Shown here one piece after another: positions 43,582-56,225 of a stretch of DNA of 64,000 nt (position 1 is the stretch's first letter; each line of letters opens with the position of its first letter). This DNA is from Hawksworthiomyces lignivorus (lineage: Eukaryota; Ascomycota; Sordariomycetes; Ophiostomatales; Ophiostomataceae). The stretch spans positions 744,001-808,000 of the forward strand of contig NTMA01000003.1 of assembly GCA_002917075.1 (NCBI GenBank), in the 5' to 3' direction. Position numbers and translations under genes: made by a program. Below the pieces are notes generated by a model that saw only the letters and a list, made by a program, of their open reading frames with translations, was not told the origin of the DNA and made no database searches.

Positions 43582-45416
43582 TTAAATCCACCCTGTAACC
43601 AGGGTCTTTAGATACGTAATTCCAGAGATCTTGACTTCATAGTTGCCATAATGGGCAGCCATCATCGCTAAGAACATAGCGATCAATGCCTTTGTAAGTG
43701 GTTTCATAGTGACTAGCCAACGACGGGCAGCATAGAATAGCCACAGCTTGCTTCCACCAACATGATTGAAGGCGGACCAATCAGGGAAGTAAGTGCTGGC
43801 CCAGAATGACCGCGCGAGTCCGGGCCAGGAGGCAGCATTGCGGCCATACTTTCCAATGTACCAGTTAGAGCAATCCCCTGCGAAGACTGTGTTGGAAAGC
43901 TGCCTATGGATGGCATTGGTCGTGTAATCCTCTACCGTCTGTTTGACCTCGATGACATCGGCTCGGTGGTCTATCAGCGGAGTGAAAAGCGATTTTATGG
44001 CATAGTCGACTTGCGTCTCGCATGCGAACAAGGCAGAGTTGTTGGCGGGAAAGGTGTTGGGCCCAAAGAGAATGGCGAGATTGGGGAAGTTGTGGACGTA
44101 CGTGCCCAAGTATGCTTGGGCGCCACGGCATTCCCGCCACTGCTGATGCAGCGAGCGTCCGTCTGCGCCCACAATGTCCATGGGAGTCAGGAATTCAGAG
44201 ACCTGAAACCCCGTGGCAAGTACAATGATGTCGAAGTCGTCTTGAATACCCGAAGAGCTGATTATCCCCGTCTCGTTCATCTCTCTAATGCCTTCAGGAA
44301 GAAGCTCAACATTGGGCAAGCGCAAGGCATCAAGGTAGCCCGGGTCGAAGATGCGGCGCTTGCACCCCAGAGGAAATTCAGGAATAATGTAACTCCAATA
44401 CTTCTTCGGAGCCTTGGACTGGATGTACCTCTTGGACTCGTTTTCTTTACTGGCGCGAATCTTGACGCCTTTAGGAGATGGGAAGTAAGCCGTGGTCTCC
44501 TCGTCGGCCTCGATGAAGATTTTCAGGCGGAGCAGCAGCTGCCAAAGGGGAACCCAGCGGAACATAAACTTGTCGAGCTCAGTATAGAGTCGATTGGGTC
44601 TAGCATGGAACCACTGCCCGCTGCGAGCGTACTGCTTCACAAAAGCGGCTTTCTGGGCCACGGCTGGAACGACCTGAGCTGCGCTACAGCCATTGCCGAT
44701 GACGGCAACACGCTTGTTCTTATATGAAACAGAGTGATCCCATCGCGCAGTGTGAAACATGTCGCCTTTGAAGTTCTCCATTCCAAGAAACTTGACGTCG
44801 CGTGGAAAAGAGATGGCGCCTACGGCAGAGACGAAGACGGACGCGAAGCGAGAGAATTCAATGCCTGATTTGAGATCTTTGAGAAAAACCTCCCATTTAA
44901 CGATGTCCTTGTGCCACTTTGCACCCGTGCATTCAATAGACGAGTGGACATGTTTGCGGATGTCGAATTTGTCAACCGTATCTTCCATGTCTACCATAGG
45001 AGAGAGTCAGTATTGCGATCGGACCTCCGCGATTAATGTCGTGTTTATTTGGCTACAATCTGTTTAAAAGCGCTTACACTGAAGAATCTCTGGTTGATCA
45101 CACAGCTGCTTGGACCAGTTAGGATTGGGATTGAAGCTGAAGGAATACAGGTGCGATTGAAGATCGCAACCGCTTTTAAGATTAGAGTGTCTTATTAGTC
45201 CTTAGAATCTCATGTAGATATGTAAGAACATAGTCTCGTCTCTACTTACCATCCAGGATATGTGTTCGCCCTCCAGGTCCCACCTACCCCATCAAGCTTC
45301 TCATAAATGAGAAAGTCATGAAAATTGAGTTCGTGCTTCAGACGATAAGCCATAGCAATACCAGCTGGCCCTGCACCGACGATGACGGCATCTAGGCCCT
45401 GTGAATATGTGGACAT
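43582..45416 (-). CDS. Baeyer-Villiger-type flavin monooxygenase
   Basis: Three exons (45416-45250, 45172-45078, 44990-43582) encode 556 residues. FAD-binding GAGPAG is at 14-19 and NADPH-binding GNGCSA at 186-191. The fingerprint F161-K-G-xxx-H167-xxx-W171 is present, ending in Asp rather than Pro. The YPGCGCDLQSHLYSFSF block across the first splice is typical of fungal class B monooxygenases. The C-terminal 50 residues contain a hydrophobic helix (ALIAMFLAMMAAHYG), suggesting membrane association, which is unusual for soluble BVMOs but known in this fungal subgroup. It would convert a ketone to an ester or lactone. A role beside sugar enzymes is unclear. Confidence 0.9.
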
Positions 45417-45976
45417 TGCGGGAAGTCGGAAAAACAATTCGAGGGGAAATTTCAGACACAAATAGTATCTATTCAGTATGAATAATCACAGGAAAAGAAA
45501 GCAAAGGTTTGTGAATATCTGAATACGACTCGGTTTTCCTAAGAGGCCAAGGACATGCAAGAAGTTTACTAGACGGTCTAACTCCTGAGCAAAGCACTCA
45601 TCCTCTTTTTCTTGTTACCTTAGTCTGGGATTTATTACCATTGTCATTATTGGCAATTTGCGTTTGCGGGTCCCACAACATGTGCAGTTGCGGAAGGCAA
45701 ATTCCGCATTCACCCAACATGATATTACAGAACAGTCCGGCCACAAGTCCCGAGACGAGGGCGAAATTCCGATATCCTGAACAATTATATCGTTGTTGTA
45801 TCACACGATGAATATCCCTATTGTAGTAAAATGGAGACTTTACGACAAATCGAACCACTTCCTTACTTTATGAGGAAAACGCTCAGTAGCCCTCTGGATA
45901 TTTCGTCCTCTAGTCATATGTTCACTTGGCGGCCAGCCCTTGCAGTATCTCAACCTGGGTACACAGAAGGTTGCTG
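45417..45976. promoter_or_regulatory. Divergent promoter, BVMO and polyol dehydrogenase
   Basis: A 560-bp spacer between the divergent monooxygenase and polyol dehydrogenase starts. It contains an open minus-strand frame at 45598-45858 without similarity. No strong operator is recognised. Confidence 0.4.
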
Positions 45977-47269
45977 ATGATGTCAACCGCTACAGTTGTC
46001 TCATATCCGGAAAAGAGTTCCGGTCAGTATCTCCACGGGGCAAAAGCTCTGAAGCTTGAATCAAAGGAACTTGGACCTCTCTCCAGCGATGCCATTCGGA
46101 TTGCCATACGCTCAACAACCATCTGTGGTTCTGATGTGCACTACTACACTCACTTTAGAAATGGTGACATTCAAGTCCGTGAAGGCCTCTGCCTTGGCCA
46201 TGAATCTGCAGGACAAATTATTGCAGTGGGATTGAATGCCTCCAGGGTTACACCGGGATTGAGTGTCGGAGACCCAGTCGCGCTCGAGTGCGGCGTGCCC
46301 TGCAGCAAGTGTGAGTACTGCCGAAGCGAGCGGTATAACATCTGCCCGTACCTTCGCTTCCGCAGCTCGGGATCAAAATTCCCTCACTATCAGGGCACAC
46401 TACAGGAATTTGTAGATCATCCTGCGCGCTGGGTTCATCGCCTCCCCACGGAGCTGGATTTTGAGACTGGAGCTCTCCTCGAGCCGCTTGCTGTCGCCAT
46501 TCATGCCGTCCGCAGGGCTGGGCCGGACACGATATCTCCCCGGCGCGCATGCTTGATATTCGGTGCAGGCGCCGTGGGTCTGCTGTGTGCTGTAGCGGTA
46601 CGTGCGGAAGGTAGCCATGACATTGTCATGGTCGATATCGATGAAGGGCGTCTGAAGTTTGCACTGGAGCATAGGTTTGCTTCTGTCGTGCATGTGGCTA
46701 AGCCAAAAAGGGGAGACACGCTACAAGAGAAGCTAGAAATTTCAAGGGAAGCTGCCTCACAGATCGCAGAGCTCAAGTGGCCAGACGGAGAGTCCATAGG
46801 CCGGGTACAAAGGACCTTTGAGTGCTCTGGTGCTGAGTCGTGTCTTCAGTCTAGTATATATGTAAGTGGCTTCGAACATATGCAGTTTTTGTGGTAATAG
46901 ATCGCATATCCGTTTTGCTTTATCTATAGGCTAACAGGCAGTACTCGGCAGGCAACTGCGTCAGGTGGCACTGTCATCATCGTGGGAATGGGCACCCCCA
47001 ACCATACGTTGCCAATCTCAGAATTAACAACTCGAGAAATAAATCTTGTGTCTACCTGGCGGTATGCGAACGATTATCCAAGAGCTATCGAAATAGCCAA
47101 GGCATCTGTTACCGGATCTCCAATAGACGGCAATTTTTTACCCGTCATTTCCAATATGATAACGCACCGATTCAAGGGCATTGATCTCATACAAGAAGCT
47201 CTTGAAATGGCTAGTAAGACACGGGATGTTTATGGGAAGTTGGTGGTGAAAACAATGGTGGATCTCTGA
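45977..47269 (+). CDS. Zinc-dependent polyol dehydrogenase (sorbitol/xylitol type)
   Basis: Two exons (45977-46861, 46952-47269; 90-nt phase-0 intron) give 400 residues, or 399 from the second of two adjacent ATGs. The catalytic zinc site is CGSDVHYY (Cys49) and GHES (His73-Glu74, numbered from the second ATG). Structural cysteines are 108, 111, 114 and 122. Glu in LLEPLAVA and Rossmann GAGAVG are also present. CGSDVHYYTHFRNG is diagnostic of sorbitol/xylitol/L-arabinitol dehydrogenases, which oxidise a polyol to the ketose with NAD+. An insertion between the Rossmann fold and the C-terminal domain (DTLQEKLEISREAASQIAE) is longer than in many relatives. The DHAS-like gene is convergent downstream. 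Confidence 0.9.
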
Positions 47270-47731
47270 AAATTATGAAGCTTTACACTCCATTTATGCT
47301 AGAAAGTTTTCAGAACCCTTTACATAGAAATACAGAAATCCCCCAAAGCTGGTGTCTGTGGGTCTTTTCGAGCACAGGTAAGAGAGAATATAATTGCATA
47401 AAATAGGCATGTTATCCATCAGAAAGGACTTCAGCAGAACTAGCCTTGATGGCTTTTAATGGTACAGGTGAACCGTCCATTGCTACCACGCGGCAGTCAA
47501 TGAACTGTACGTAGATCACAATAGGCTGATGTTAGCGGAGCATGCCACGCGTAGGAGGCATTCAACCTTGAGCTTCTTCGGTCATTCGTAACATGTGATT
47601 ATTGGCTTGACTCATATTGAGATGAAGAACATCTCAGATCTATTTTTCTCTGGCTAGAGGATATTTACAAGTGAGTGGCTCTATGGCTGCTAGGCAAGCT
47701 GTTGAAGGTAAGTGACTGTGCGCAGGACCCC
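47270..47731. other. Intergenic, convergent 3' ends
   Basis: 462 bp separating two convergent stop codons. No gene or RNA is seen. Confidence 0.5.
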
Positions 47732-50024
47732 TTAGATTGCACGCCACCCGGCCTTCCTTGCATCTCGGCCGGATATGTCCCTCAGATATTTCCTAACCCT
47801 GCTCTCAATCCCACTCGTATCTAAACGAAATCGCTCATAATTGCTAGTGTTCGAAGCCGAATATCCATATCCGGAAATCCCTACACTTGCAGTAACATAC
47901 CGTGCCCAGGTCGTTGCGATGTACTCCTCGATGCTCACGATTGGCGTGCCGTCCAGCGGGAACACCGACTCCCGGTATGTCTCGTCTTGGTTATCAAAGT
48001 GTTCAAAACTAGGAGCGCTTACCACTCGCGTTAGGATACCGGAGGCAGTGAGATTCTCCGCTGCGGCGACAGCGTAGTGCAGATTGGTCCCGCAGCTGGC
48101 CAGGGTAAGCTGCGCTTTGTCGGCCTCCACGATCACGTATGCACCTTTAGCAACCTTGAAACGATTTGTATTTGGCACTGGGCCAACCGCGTCGCGACCA
48201 AGTGAAAGCATTGTTGGGCCGGTGGTCTTGGCGAGTGCGAGCAACCAGGCGCCGATGACTTCCTCAGCGTCGCATGGCCGAATGTACGTCAGGTTGGGCA
48301 TGGCACGATACAGAGAATCGAGCTCAACAGGCTGGTGGGTTGGGCCATTTTGTCCCTCAGCAAAGGAATCATGAGTTGCACAGTGGATGACGGGCAAGTG
48401 GCTGAGGGCACCCATTCGGACTCCCGGAGCGGCCTGGTGGAAATAATACAATCAGAACTCGCACTCAGCGCAGGAGTCATGGGATCTATTGGCTTGGAAC
48501 ATAAAACGAGAAACTTACATAGAGATAGAACATGAAGAAAGTGGCTGTGATGGGCAGGAAAGTGCCCGGACTGTATGCTGCGATGCCATTGGAGATGGAT
48601 GCCATAGCATGTTCGCGGATGCCGTAACGCAGGTAGCGCCCAACATAGCTCACGGACGGGTGGAACACGTCGGAAGCCTGGTAGGGTACCTTATTCGAGT
48701 TGACCAGGTCCGCGCCGCCTCCGAACAGAGCCGGATGAGCTTTCCACATGTCTTCGATAACAAGCCCATTCACTTCACGAGTAGCTTGCCCATTCAAATT
48801 CGTCGAGTCGACAGTCTCGAGCATCTTTCGCCACTCGACTCCGTTGTTGCCAGTCTGTCTCTTCTGCAATTCCTCGGCTGGTCCCGGGTGAGCCGACTGG
48901 TAGCCTTTCACAAGGTATTCCCACTCGTTCTGCAGCTTTTGGCCATATTCTTTCCTCTCCCTGAAATATGCCAATGAGGCAGGGGGGATGTGATGCGTCA
49001 ATGCGGGATCCTGTCCGGCCAGTTTCTTCGAAAAATCCACACTCCCTGCATCAAAAACGCCATGATGGGCTTTGTGTGTCCCAGAAACAGCGGTACCGAC
49101 CCCAATGACAGTGCGTACATTGACAAACACGGGTTTCCCAACCAGGGTCTGGGCGAACTGGAAAGCCGAGACCAGAGCGTGGACATCAAATGACCCATCG
49201 GCAACTTCCACGACGTGCCATCCACATGCACGCATCTTCGCGTTGACATCTTCGATGTTAATCCAATCCAGTGGTCCGTCGCAGGTTACCTGATTATTGT
49301 CGTATATCAGAACAAGGTTGTCCAACTGCAAGCTCCCCGCCAGAGAGATGGCCTCGAGTGCGACGCCCTCCATCAGACAGCCGTCTCCAGTCATGCAGTA
49401 CACACTAGAGCGGATAACATCGAAACCAGGGCGGTTGAAGCGCGCAGCGAGGTTCTTGGACGCAATGGCCAGCCCAACTGCGTTGGCTATGCCTTGGCCG
49501 AGAGGACCCGTCGTGACTTCAACTGCCGGGTCCTCAATTTCTGGGTGAGCATGGCACATGGTTTTATAACCGTTGTCTTTCGCACTGCCATAGCCCTTTA
49601 TCTCGTCCATGGTCCATGCGTCGTAACCAACGAGATAATTCAAAGCATACAGGAACATGGCAGCGTGTCCTGTGAGATCTCGTGGTCAATACTAGGTTCG
49701 TGAGAGCACCTTGCCTATTATTTTCATTGAAGACTTACCATTAGAGAGGACAAAGCGGTCCCTATCAAACCATTCTGGATTCGACGGATTGTATCGCATT
49801 ACGTATTTATAGAGGGCAACACCGATGGCTGCCATGCCAATAGCTGAGCCGCCGTGGCCGCCACCATTCTGGTTGCAGATGTCAAATATGAAGTTTCGCA
49901 GCGCAAGAACGGCTTGGTCATCATCGTCAAGATGTTCCCTCCAGCCTTTCGCGGGGCCTATAAGTTTTCTTTCTGTCATTTCAAGCGGTCCTGCGATTTG
50001 TATTATTTCGTCTTCAATCTTCAT
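47732..50024 (-). CDS. Transketolase family enzyme, dihydroxyacetone synthase-like
   Basis: Three exons (50024-49739, 49669-48519, 48433-47732) encode 712 residues. The thiamine-diphosphate motif runs from GDGCLMEG to YDNN, and the phosphate-binding GGGHGGSAIGMA and SNGHAAMF are intact. The blocks EVTTGPLGQGI and GLAIASKNLAARFNRPG, and the CHAHPEIE segment, are closer to dihydroxyacetone synthases (formaldehyde transketolases) than to housekeeping transketolase. Those enzymes move a two-carbon unit from xylulose-5-phosphate to formaldehyde. The C-terminus is Arg-Ala-Ile, so the peroxisomal SKL-type signal of methylotroph enzymes is absent and a cytosolic location is likely. Divergent from an SDR and convergent with a polyol dehydrogenase, it fits carbon entry to central metabolism. 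Clade placement is by eye. Confidence 0.92.
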
Positions 50025-50567
50025 TTCGTGCTGTTATGGCTATTTCGTTGCGTAAATACTGACTTACACTGCCCCCCCACCCGGCAATCATTCAGCCTCC
50101 AAGAACAATTTCATATGTCGTCGATATGAAGTACTCTGATGGAAATTGTGTAATTGAGAGTTGTTAGACTGGATGTCAATACTCCTTCCTGCGCGGACGC
50201 GCTAACGGACATACGATTCCGAGCGTCTCTGAAAAGTTCGGGATTCAGTCCCGCCACGGCTACACCATTGCCACGGAACTACGGGAGTTCACCCGGCGAG
50301 CACACACCATACTCTACAAAACCGAAACTTCCGGAACCTTTGCTAAAGCAGATACATAACATATGCTATTAGAAGAAGCTTCTCGGATTTGCTCCCCGTA
50401 GTGCCCCATTCCATCTCGGAGGTCTGCACCCCACGTCCTCATTCCTCATCTACTGATCACAACCAGATCCCAACTCCTTCTTGGGGGGTTGAGTCTACAT
50501 CTTCATCCATCTAGAATTTTCATACATACTTTCACAACCCTAGTATCACCCAAGTTCCTGCAGACCA
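50025..50567. promoter_or_regulatory. Divergent promoter, transketolase and SDR
   Basis: A 543-bp spacer. It includes CCCCAC at 50429-50434, a possible CreA site, and C-rich patches. The two genes are likely co-regulated. Confidence 0.4.
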
Positions 50568-51729
50568 ATGGCGACTCAGCAACCCCCAGCGACCGGTAAA
50601 GCGGTTCTCGATCGGAACCCGAACAAGTACCTTTTGCGCTCCGTGCAGGATTTGATTTCCCTCAAAGGCCGTACCATTGTCATTACCGGCGGTGGCCGAG
50701 GCCTCGGTCTAGCTTTTGCCTTTGCTGCCGCTGAGGTCGGTGGAAACGTCGCCATCATTGATCTGCTCGACAAGCCCCATGAACACTTTCAAAAACTGGA
50801 GGCGGACTTTAGCAATGTCAAGGTCAAGTTCTACAAGCAAGTTCCTCACAACAAGCCATGACATTCAGACCTGGTCGTGTGTACCTTAGACACAGCGTGG
50901 AAAATACTGTCTAAGCGTGGCCCGGAATAGAGGAGCAATACTGATAGAGGCATCATCTGAGCAGGAGCGATGTGACCAACTACGCAGGTCTCCAGGCAAC
51001 CTTCGACGAGATCGTGCACGATTTCGGACGCATTGATGGCCTGTAAGCAAGCATTGAACTGGAATCAAAGCGTCTCTCCTCAATGGCAGTCATTGGCAAG
51101 AGCACTCACATTTCGCCGCAGTGTAACCGCCGCGGGCATTTGCCCGGACGAGCCCTTCCTACAGCGCGCCCCCGAATCGGTCGCCCGGTGCATGAACATC
51201 AATGTTCTCGGCACTTACTACGCCGCCCAGCTAGCCGCGGCCCAGATGGCCAAGCAGGTGCCCACAGACTTCAACCCGCGCGGTGGCTCCATCGTCTTCA
51301 TCGCTTCCATCGCCGCACACGTGGCCAGCAAGGGCCAGACGACGAGCGACTACTGCGCCAGCAAAGGCGCCGTCATGTCCCTGGCCAAAGCGCTGGGCGT
51401 CGAGCTCGCGGCCATAGGCATCCGCGTCAACTCCATCTCTCCAGGGCAAGTTGCATGACTGCTATGAAAGCCGCTTCTTCACTTCTCTCTGCCAACGCTA
51501 ACCATTATTATGGGGGATTAGATACATGCTGACGGACATGACGATTGATCTCTGTGACCGCAATCCCTGGCTGGCGGATATCATGGTGAATGAGCCGCCA
51601 ATGCGCCGGATCGGGGACCGGACAGACCTGAAAGTTCCAGTTGTCTATCTCCTGTCCGATGCCAGCGCATACCACACATCTGATGATATTCTCATTACGG
51701 GAGGAATCCATGCCGGCAGGTTGCTGTGA
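50568..51729 (+). CDS. SDR, sorbose/arabinitol dehydrogenase-like, with two GC-AG introns
   Basis: Four exons (50568-50836, 50965-51042, 51122-51445, 51522-51729) give 292 residues. TGGGRGLG is at 40-47; the catalytic Ser178, Tyr193 and Lys197 are in ASIAAH and YCASK; the VNSISPGYMLTDM substrate loop spans the last splice. The pattern resembles fungal L-sorbose reductases and D-arabinitol/xylulose-type SDRs, NAD(P)-dependent ketose-polyol interconverters. Introns 1 and 3 begin GCAAGT rather than GT; only these donors keep frame and domain continuity, and both show the extended consensus usual for GC-AG introns. Intron 2 is a normal GT-AG. It is divergent from the DHAS-like gene and upstream of the regulator. 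Confidence 0.88.
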
Positions 51730-52075
51730 AATCTGGTGAATCTGTGCATGGTTAAGTGGGTGTAGACCTCAGGGGAGCATTGCATTACATGAAAGAGACC
51801 GGGGTCAAGCGAAGTTAAAATAGCTGCCGTTGCTGACCTAGTTTTAATTTATGTGCATATGCAGTGGTACTTTTACGCTACGAGATGTAACACTATTTCT
51901 GTCGTACACAGAGCAGTCTCGATTAAACAGGTGTCATTTCATGTATGAGAAATAGGGGTTAGTTGCTGCTATTGCTCAAATGATATTCAGCTGCCAATCT
52001 TTGATTCATCATAGGTCTTGTCTGTTGGCCATAGCGAACTCCGGCTACCCTGTGTGGGGACACTTTTGATCACAA
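51730..52075. other. Short convergent spacer
   Basis: 346 bp between the SDR and regulator 3' ends. AT-rich, nothing recognised. Confidence 0.45.
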
Positions 52076-55023
52076 TCAATCGAGCACAACAGTGCTGGAT
52101 GATACCGAAAAGACATTACCCAGGTTGCCCGACATGTCTTCCATGCTTGTCGTAAGCATCCAGTCGAAATCAAGATGCATACCAAAGTCGGCATCGGCGC
52201 TGCTGTCCTCCCAAGGTTCCCTCTGCAGTGACGCCGGACCTTCGTAGCGATGCATAGGCGGGCTCTCGTCGCTCGATGCGACAGATCCCTGCGTCCAGCT
52301 CCTCAAATTGGACGGACCTTGTGTCTTGGCGGCTGCACTGTAGCGCTTGGCAGCCATAGTGCTTGGCCGTGCTTGACGCTCCCAGTGCCGCTGGAGCCTC
52401 AGGAGAAAGTCGCGCGCACGTCGGGCCGTGTCCCAGGACGGTGCCAGCTCATCCAGCGCCCGAAAGCATGCGCTCAGATCGGCCAAGATCTCATCTTCTC
52501 GTTCCCGGTCGTAGTGGGACACCGCTGCGAAGACCAGCAGCAGGGCAGCGGAAAATGTGATGGCGACGGCCTGGATGTTTATGCGCCGGAGTGTGTACTG
52601 CTCCTCATAGAGGCGGAGGAGCTGTGCGATAGCTCTTGCTGATTCCATGCACATTGTCCGGGCGTGGGCAGCACCAGGACCCTGAGGTGGCTGTGGCTGG
52701 ATATGTGTTTTGGACATCCACGGGCGATGGGCATATATCATGCTCTGATAATATTGCATGCTGCATTGTGCTTGTTAGAGAGAGACAGTCGACGGTTGGC
52801 AAGGGTTAAGAAGCCGCTTACTGAAGGAGGAGAACGTGTGGCATGTACATAGTCTCACGATTGCTTAGATCTACATGCAATGTGATAGGAAGATTTTCCT
52901 TCCAGTCTAGGAGTTTCTGGACAGTCTGAACATTGAGCTCCTGCAGGACAGTCTTGGAGCTTGTTGTGCTGCCATACCTAAAGACAGCGAGATAATGCAC
53001 TTAGCAATATTCTCTTTCCGTCGTGCAGGTGCGTGTGAACTTACAAGGTATCTCTCAAAGTCTCCATAGCTTCAAAGAGACGCACTTGATATTTGCAAAC
53101 GTCTCCTATGCAATCGACCATCGGAGTAAATGGCTGTGGGGTTACTGGATAAGGAGACCAATATCCCTGTATTTCCGACGTTTTCTCAGATCCGGGTTTG
53201 TCTAGGGTGACACCTTTGATGGACATGCGGAACGGCTGGCCTAGATAAAACCCCCATACACTTTGGAAAACAATCAGAGGTCAGTCATATTCTCAAGTGA
53301 TCGACTTTGGGAGGTTCTCTTACTGGTCGACGACAAAGGCAGCCCAAAAAACCAACTGGCGTAGATCAGCCTCGGCCTCGCTCACTACGCCTTTGGCTAT
53401 GTATGGCTTTAGATCTTGGTGCAGCGCAAGATTGAAAGATAACCTCATCGCCATGCCTGTTGTTTTTTAAAAGGAAAATAAAATCAGCGAGAACTCTTTC
53501 GAGTCTGCAAGCGAACAAACGTACCACTGAAAAGCCATCCTCTGGCATCCCTGCCGCATCCTATGTCGTGCTGGCTTAATAGGACTAGGGCCTGGATGGT
53601 AGCAACGCAAGGTGAGTCTAGTTCTATTTCCAAAAGGGCCTTTGCCCTGTCGGCAAAGAAGTCGGCGACAGATCGAGGAAAGGTGACGAACGACGGATGG
53701 TGCCGAGCGTCGAAAGCCGCACCCAACGCGCAGCTGTGGACAAGACGTTAGCTACCGACCAATTGAGCGACTCCAGGATTGACGCACATGGCATTCTTCA
53801 ATGCTTCCGAGTAGTATGCAGTTTCCTCCATCTTCTCAGACCATGTCACTCTAGCGTTGTCGAACATCTTGCGGTCGACAACATGAAAAGACGGGTCTTG
53901 CCATGTGAAATACAGCTTCATCAAATGCGCTTCTATCTCGCTGGGGACCCTTTTGTTCAGTCCCAGGTGACCTAGATGTTCAGCGCCGTCGTGCCGGATG
54001 GTCCGGTGGACGTTCATGCTCATCTCTGTCGCCGGCGACTCCAGGAGATTGAAGTTGGACGTCGCTCCATAGAACCGGATGTGGCCGCCTGGTTTGATGT
54101 GGAGCGTTCCTACCCGATCAGAAAGCTGGTCAACAAGCTCGTCGACGCTCTCGGCCGTGCTGACGACATCGTCCAGCTCCAGCGAAGGGCAGCCCGGCGC
54201 CACACCCGAGACGCTCTGCTGCCGTGGGGGAGTGGGGATGTTCCCGGTGAATCCCGGCAGCGCCAGCCCCGGTGGCACGTAGGTCGGGTGCGACGTATTC
54301 CCTTGCGGCGGTGGTGCGGTCCCCAACCCCCAGCCCCAGCTAGATGGCGCTTGCACCGTCCCCATCGTATTTTCAGCCACGTTCGCAAGCTCGAGCAAGC
54401 CTCGCACTGCCGGAACCGGGTGGGCTACGCTGTCTTCCGAGGGCGGCATGCCCGATACGTCTGATTCCGGTGCTCCTGTGCTACTGGGAGTAGTATTATT
54501 TTCCTGGCCAAGATGCGAGGGGGGTAATGGTCTCTGAGAAGTACCATTCCGAGTGTCTTCTCCATCTTGCACAAGTTTGAGCGAGGGGGAAGGAATGCCC
54601 AGGGCATGCAGGATTCCCGACAATGTCTTGTCGTTTTCCGACGCCATTGGTGGAACCTGCAGGCCGCGGTCATGAATAAACTGCGAGAGTTGCTGGACAC
54701 GGCCTGCAAGAATATCAACGGCGATGCGGAGGGAGAGCCTACAAAGTTTAGCATGTTTTACCCAGCAATGGTGGGGGGAAGGGTGGCACTGACTTTCGCT
54801 TGTCTTCTCTAAGCTGATATCGGCATTCCTTGCCTTTGCCCTGGCACGTTGAGCAAGTTGGCACTGCACCATTGCACTTGCTGAGGTGTCAATTCTAAGC
54901 GTGAAGCGTACGTGTGCTTGGCTAGGACGGATGGCGTACCTTCACCTTGCTCTCCCGGCAGGCAAAACAAGCAGTCGTGACATGTTTTCGCCTAGTCTCG
55001 TGTCTTCTTAATGGCTGCTCCAT
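52076..55023 (-). CDS. Zn2Cys6 transcription factor (module D regulator), eight exons
   Basis: Eight exons (55023-54940, 54876-54794, 54738-53788, 53733-53525, 53456-53324, 53260-53045, 52977-52822, 52760-52076) join into one 838-residue frame. The zinc cluster has Cys19, 22, 29, 36, 39 and 46, and its first intron falls just before the third cysteine. A long Ser/Pro-rich linker (about 80-260) follows. The fungal-specific domain reads YFTWQDPSFHVVDRKMF, GAAFDARHHPSF, VWGFYLGQP and LLLHMQYYQSMI, each restored across a splice. This is the NirA/XlnR-like class of large regulators. The tail holds acidic stretches usual for activation domains. As the only regulator in the sugar module it probably controls it, possibly with the sugar as inducer; that is inferred from position. 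Confidence 0.9.
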
Positions 55024-56225
55024 TCCGGCAAATGGTAGCAGGACTTCCGGGAACGGGATTGCTAGGGAGGCGGTACTCGCAGCTAGATCCGAAAAGTCAA
55101 AATAGAGCAGTACACGTCTTAGAAAGAGAAGAGACAGTCCAATACGTGCAGAAGTATTGTACGATCAATGCGGGGAATGGGGAACACTTAAAGGACGACC
55201 AATTTACCGCTTAGCATCGTATTTAGTGCAGGTGTTGACCTGTCTTGACCCCAGAGTCTCCGCACCTTACAGAAAGGCGGGGGACCTGCTGGTCAGGGAC
55301 TCGCATCTCACCTCGTCATGCACGGCTTTCTCTCCTGATTCCGATTTTTTGTTCGTGTAGCGAGGATATAGAATCCTGTGAATCCCCGGCTTCTCAGTCT
55401 ATTTTTAAGAAAGGTTTTTTTGTGGTAATTTTTTGAAAATTTTTACTACAATATTTCTCTACGGAAGCCCAGGGTCATGACCCATTTTCTGCACACCCGG
55501 AAATTAAATTCCGTGCTTTAGGATGTTAATGATCCTCTATTTCTATTAAAAATTGGCTGCTCCATTCTTGCTCTCATTGCTCTCGCTTACCCCACAGCTG
55601 GCGTTAGGTCTTTTGTGTCCGGCGTCAGTCTTTGACATCACTCAAGGGACTCGTGCTAGATGTTACGACTGACACTTTGCATCAAGCTGGAGTACGCTAC
55701 GAATAATGCTAGCGTCGCTCCTGTTGCTGCATTAGCTCACAGCTTGGTTAAGCTGGGGCTTGCGGTACCACTGAGGCAGAGCACCACATAGGCTTCCTCC
55801 AGGCCCTCCGGCTCTATCCAAAAGCATGCTTCTGGTCTGCCGTCGTGTCATTAGTCGCAATTATAGACGGGGAACATAGAGTGAGGCACTTAACTGTTTG
55901 CTTGAATCGGAGAAAGAAGCAGAAATAGTTAGATGAATAGCTCTTTTTTTTTTTTTTTTAGAAACCCAAAGCCCTCTCGTTGCCCACTACTATCACCACC
56001 CACTCTCTCTTATGATGGGCTCCCGAGTCTCGGCCAGAAAGCCCGGTGCATTAAAAATTGTATATGGCAGCAAAGAGAAGAGCACTTTCTCGCTTTGGCT
56101 GCAGAACTCATACGTAGCTTCTTTGAACTAAGTTTAACTAATAAATGCTGCCCTGTCTGTCTAAATTCGCGATCAATCGCTATATCGCCACATCATATAC
56201 TATGTACGGTAAACACAGTTTCTGT
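55024..56225. other. Intergenic, no gene seen
   Basis: 1.2 kb of moderately AT-rich DNA with a T/A homopolymer near 55945. Short frames at 55011-55436 and 55933-56286 are not credible genes. The part next to 55023 should hold the regulator promoter. Confidence 0.5.
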
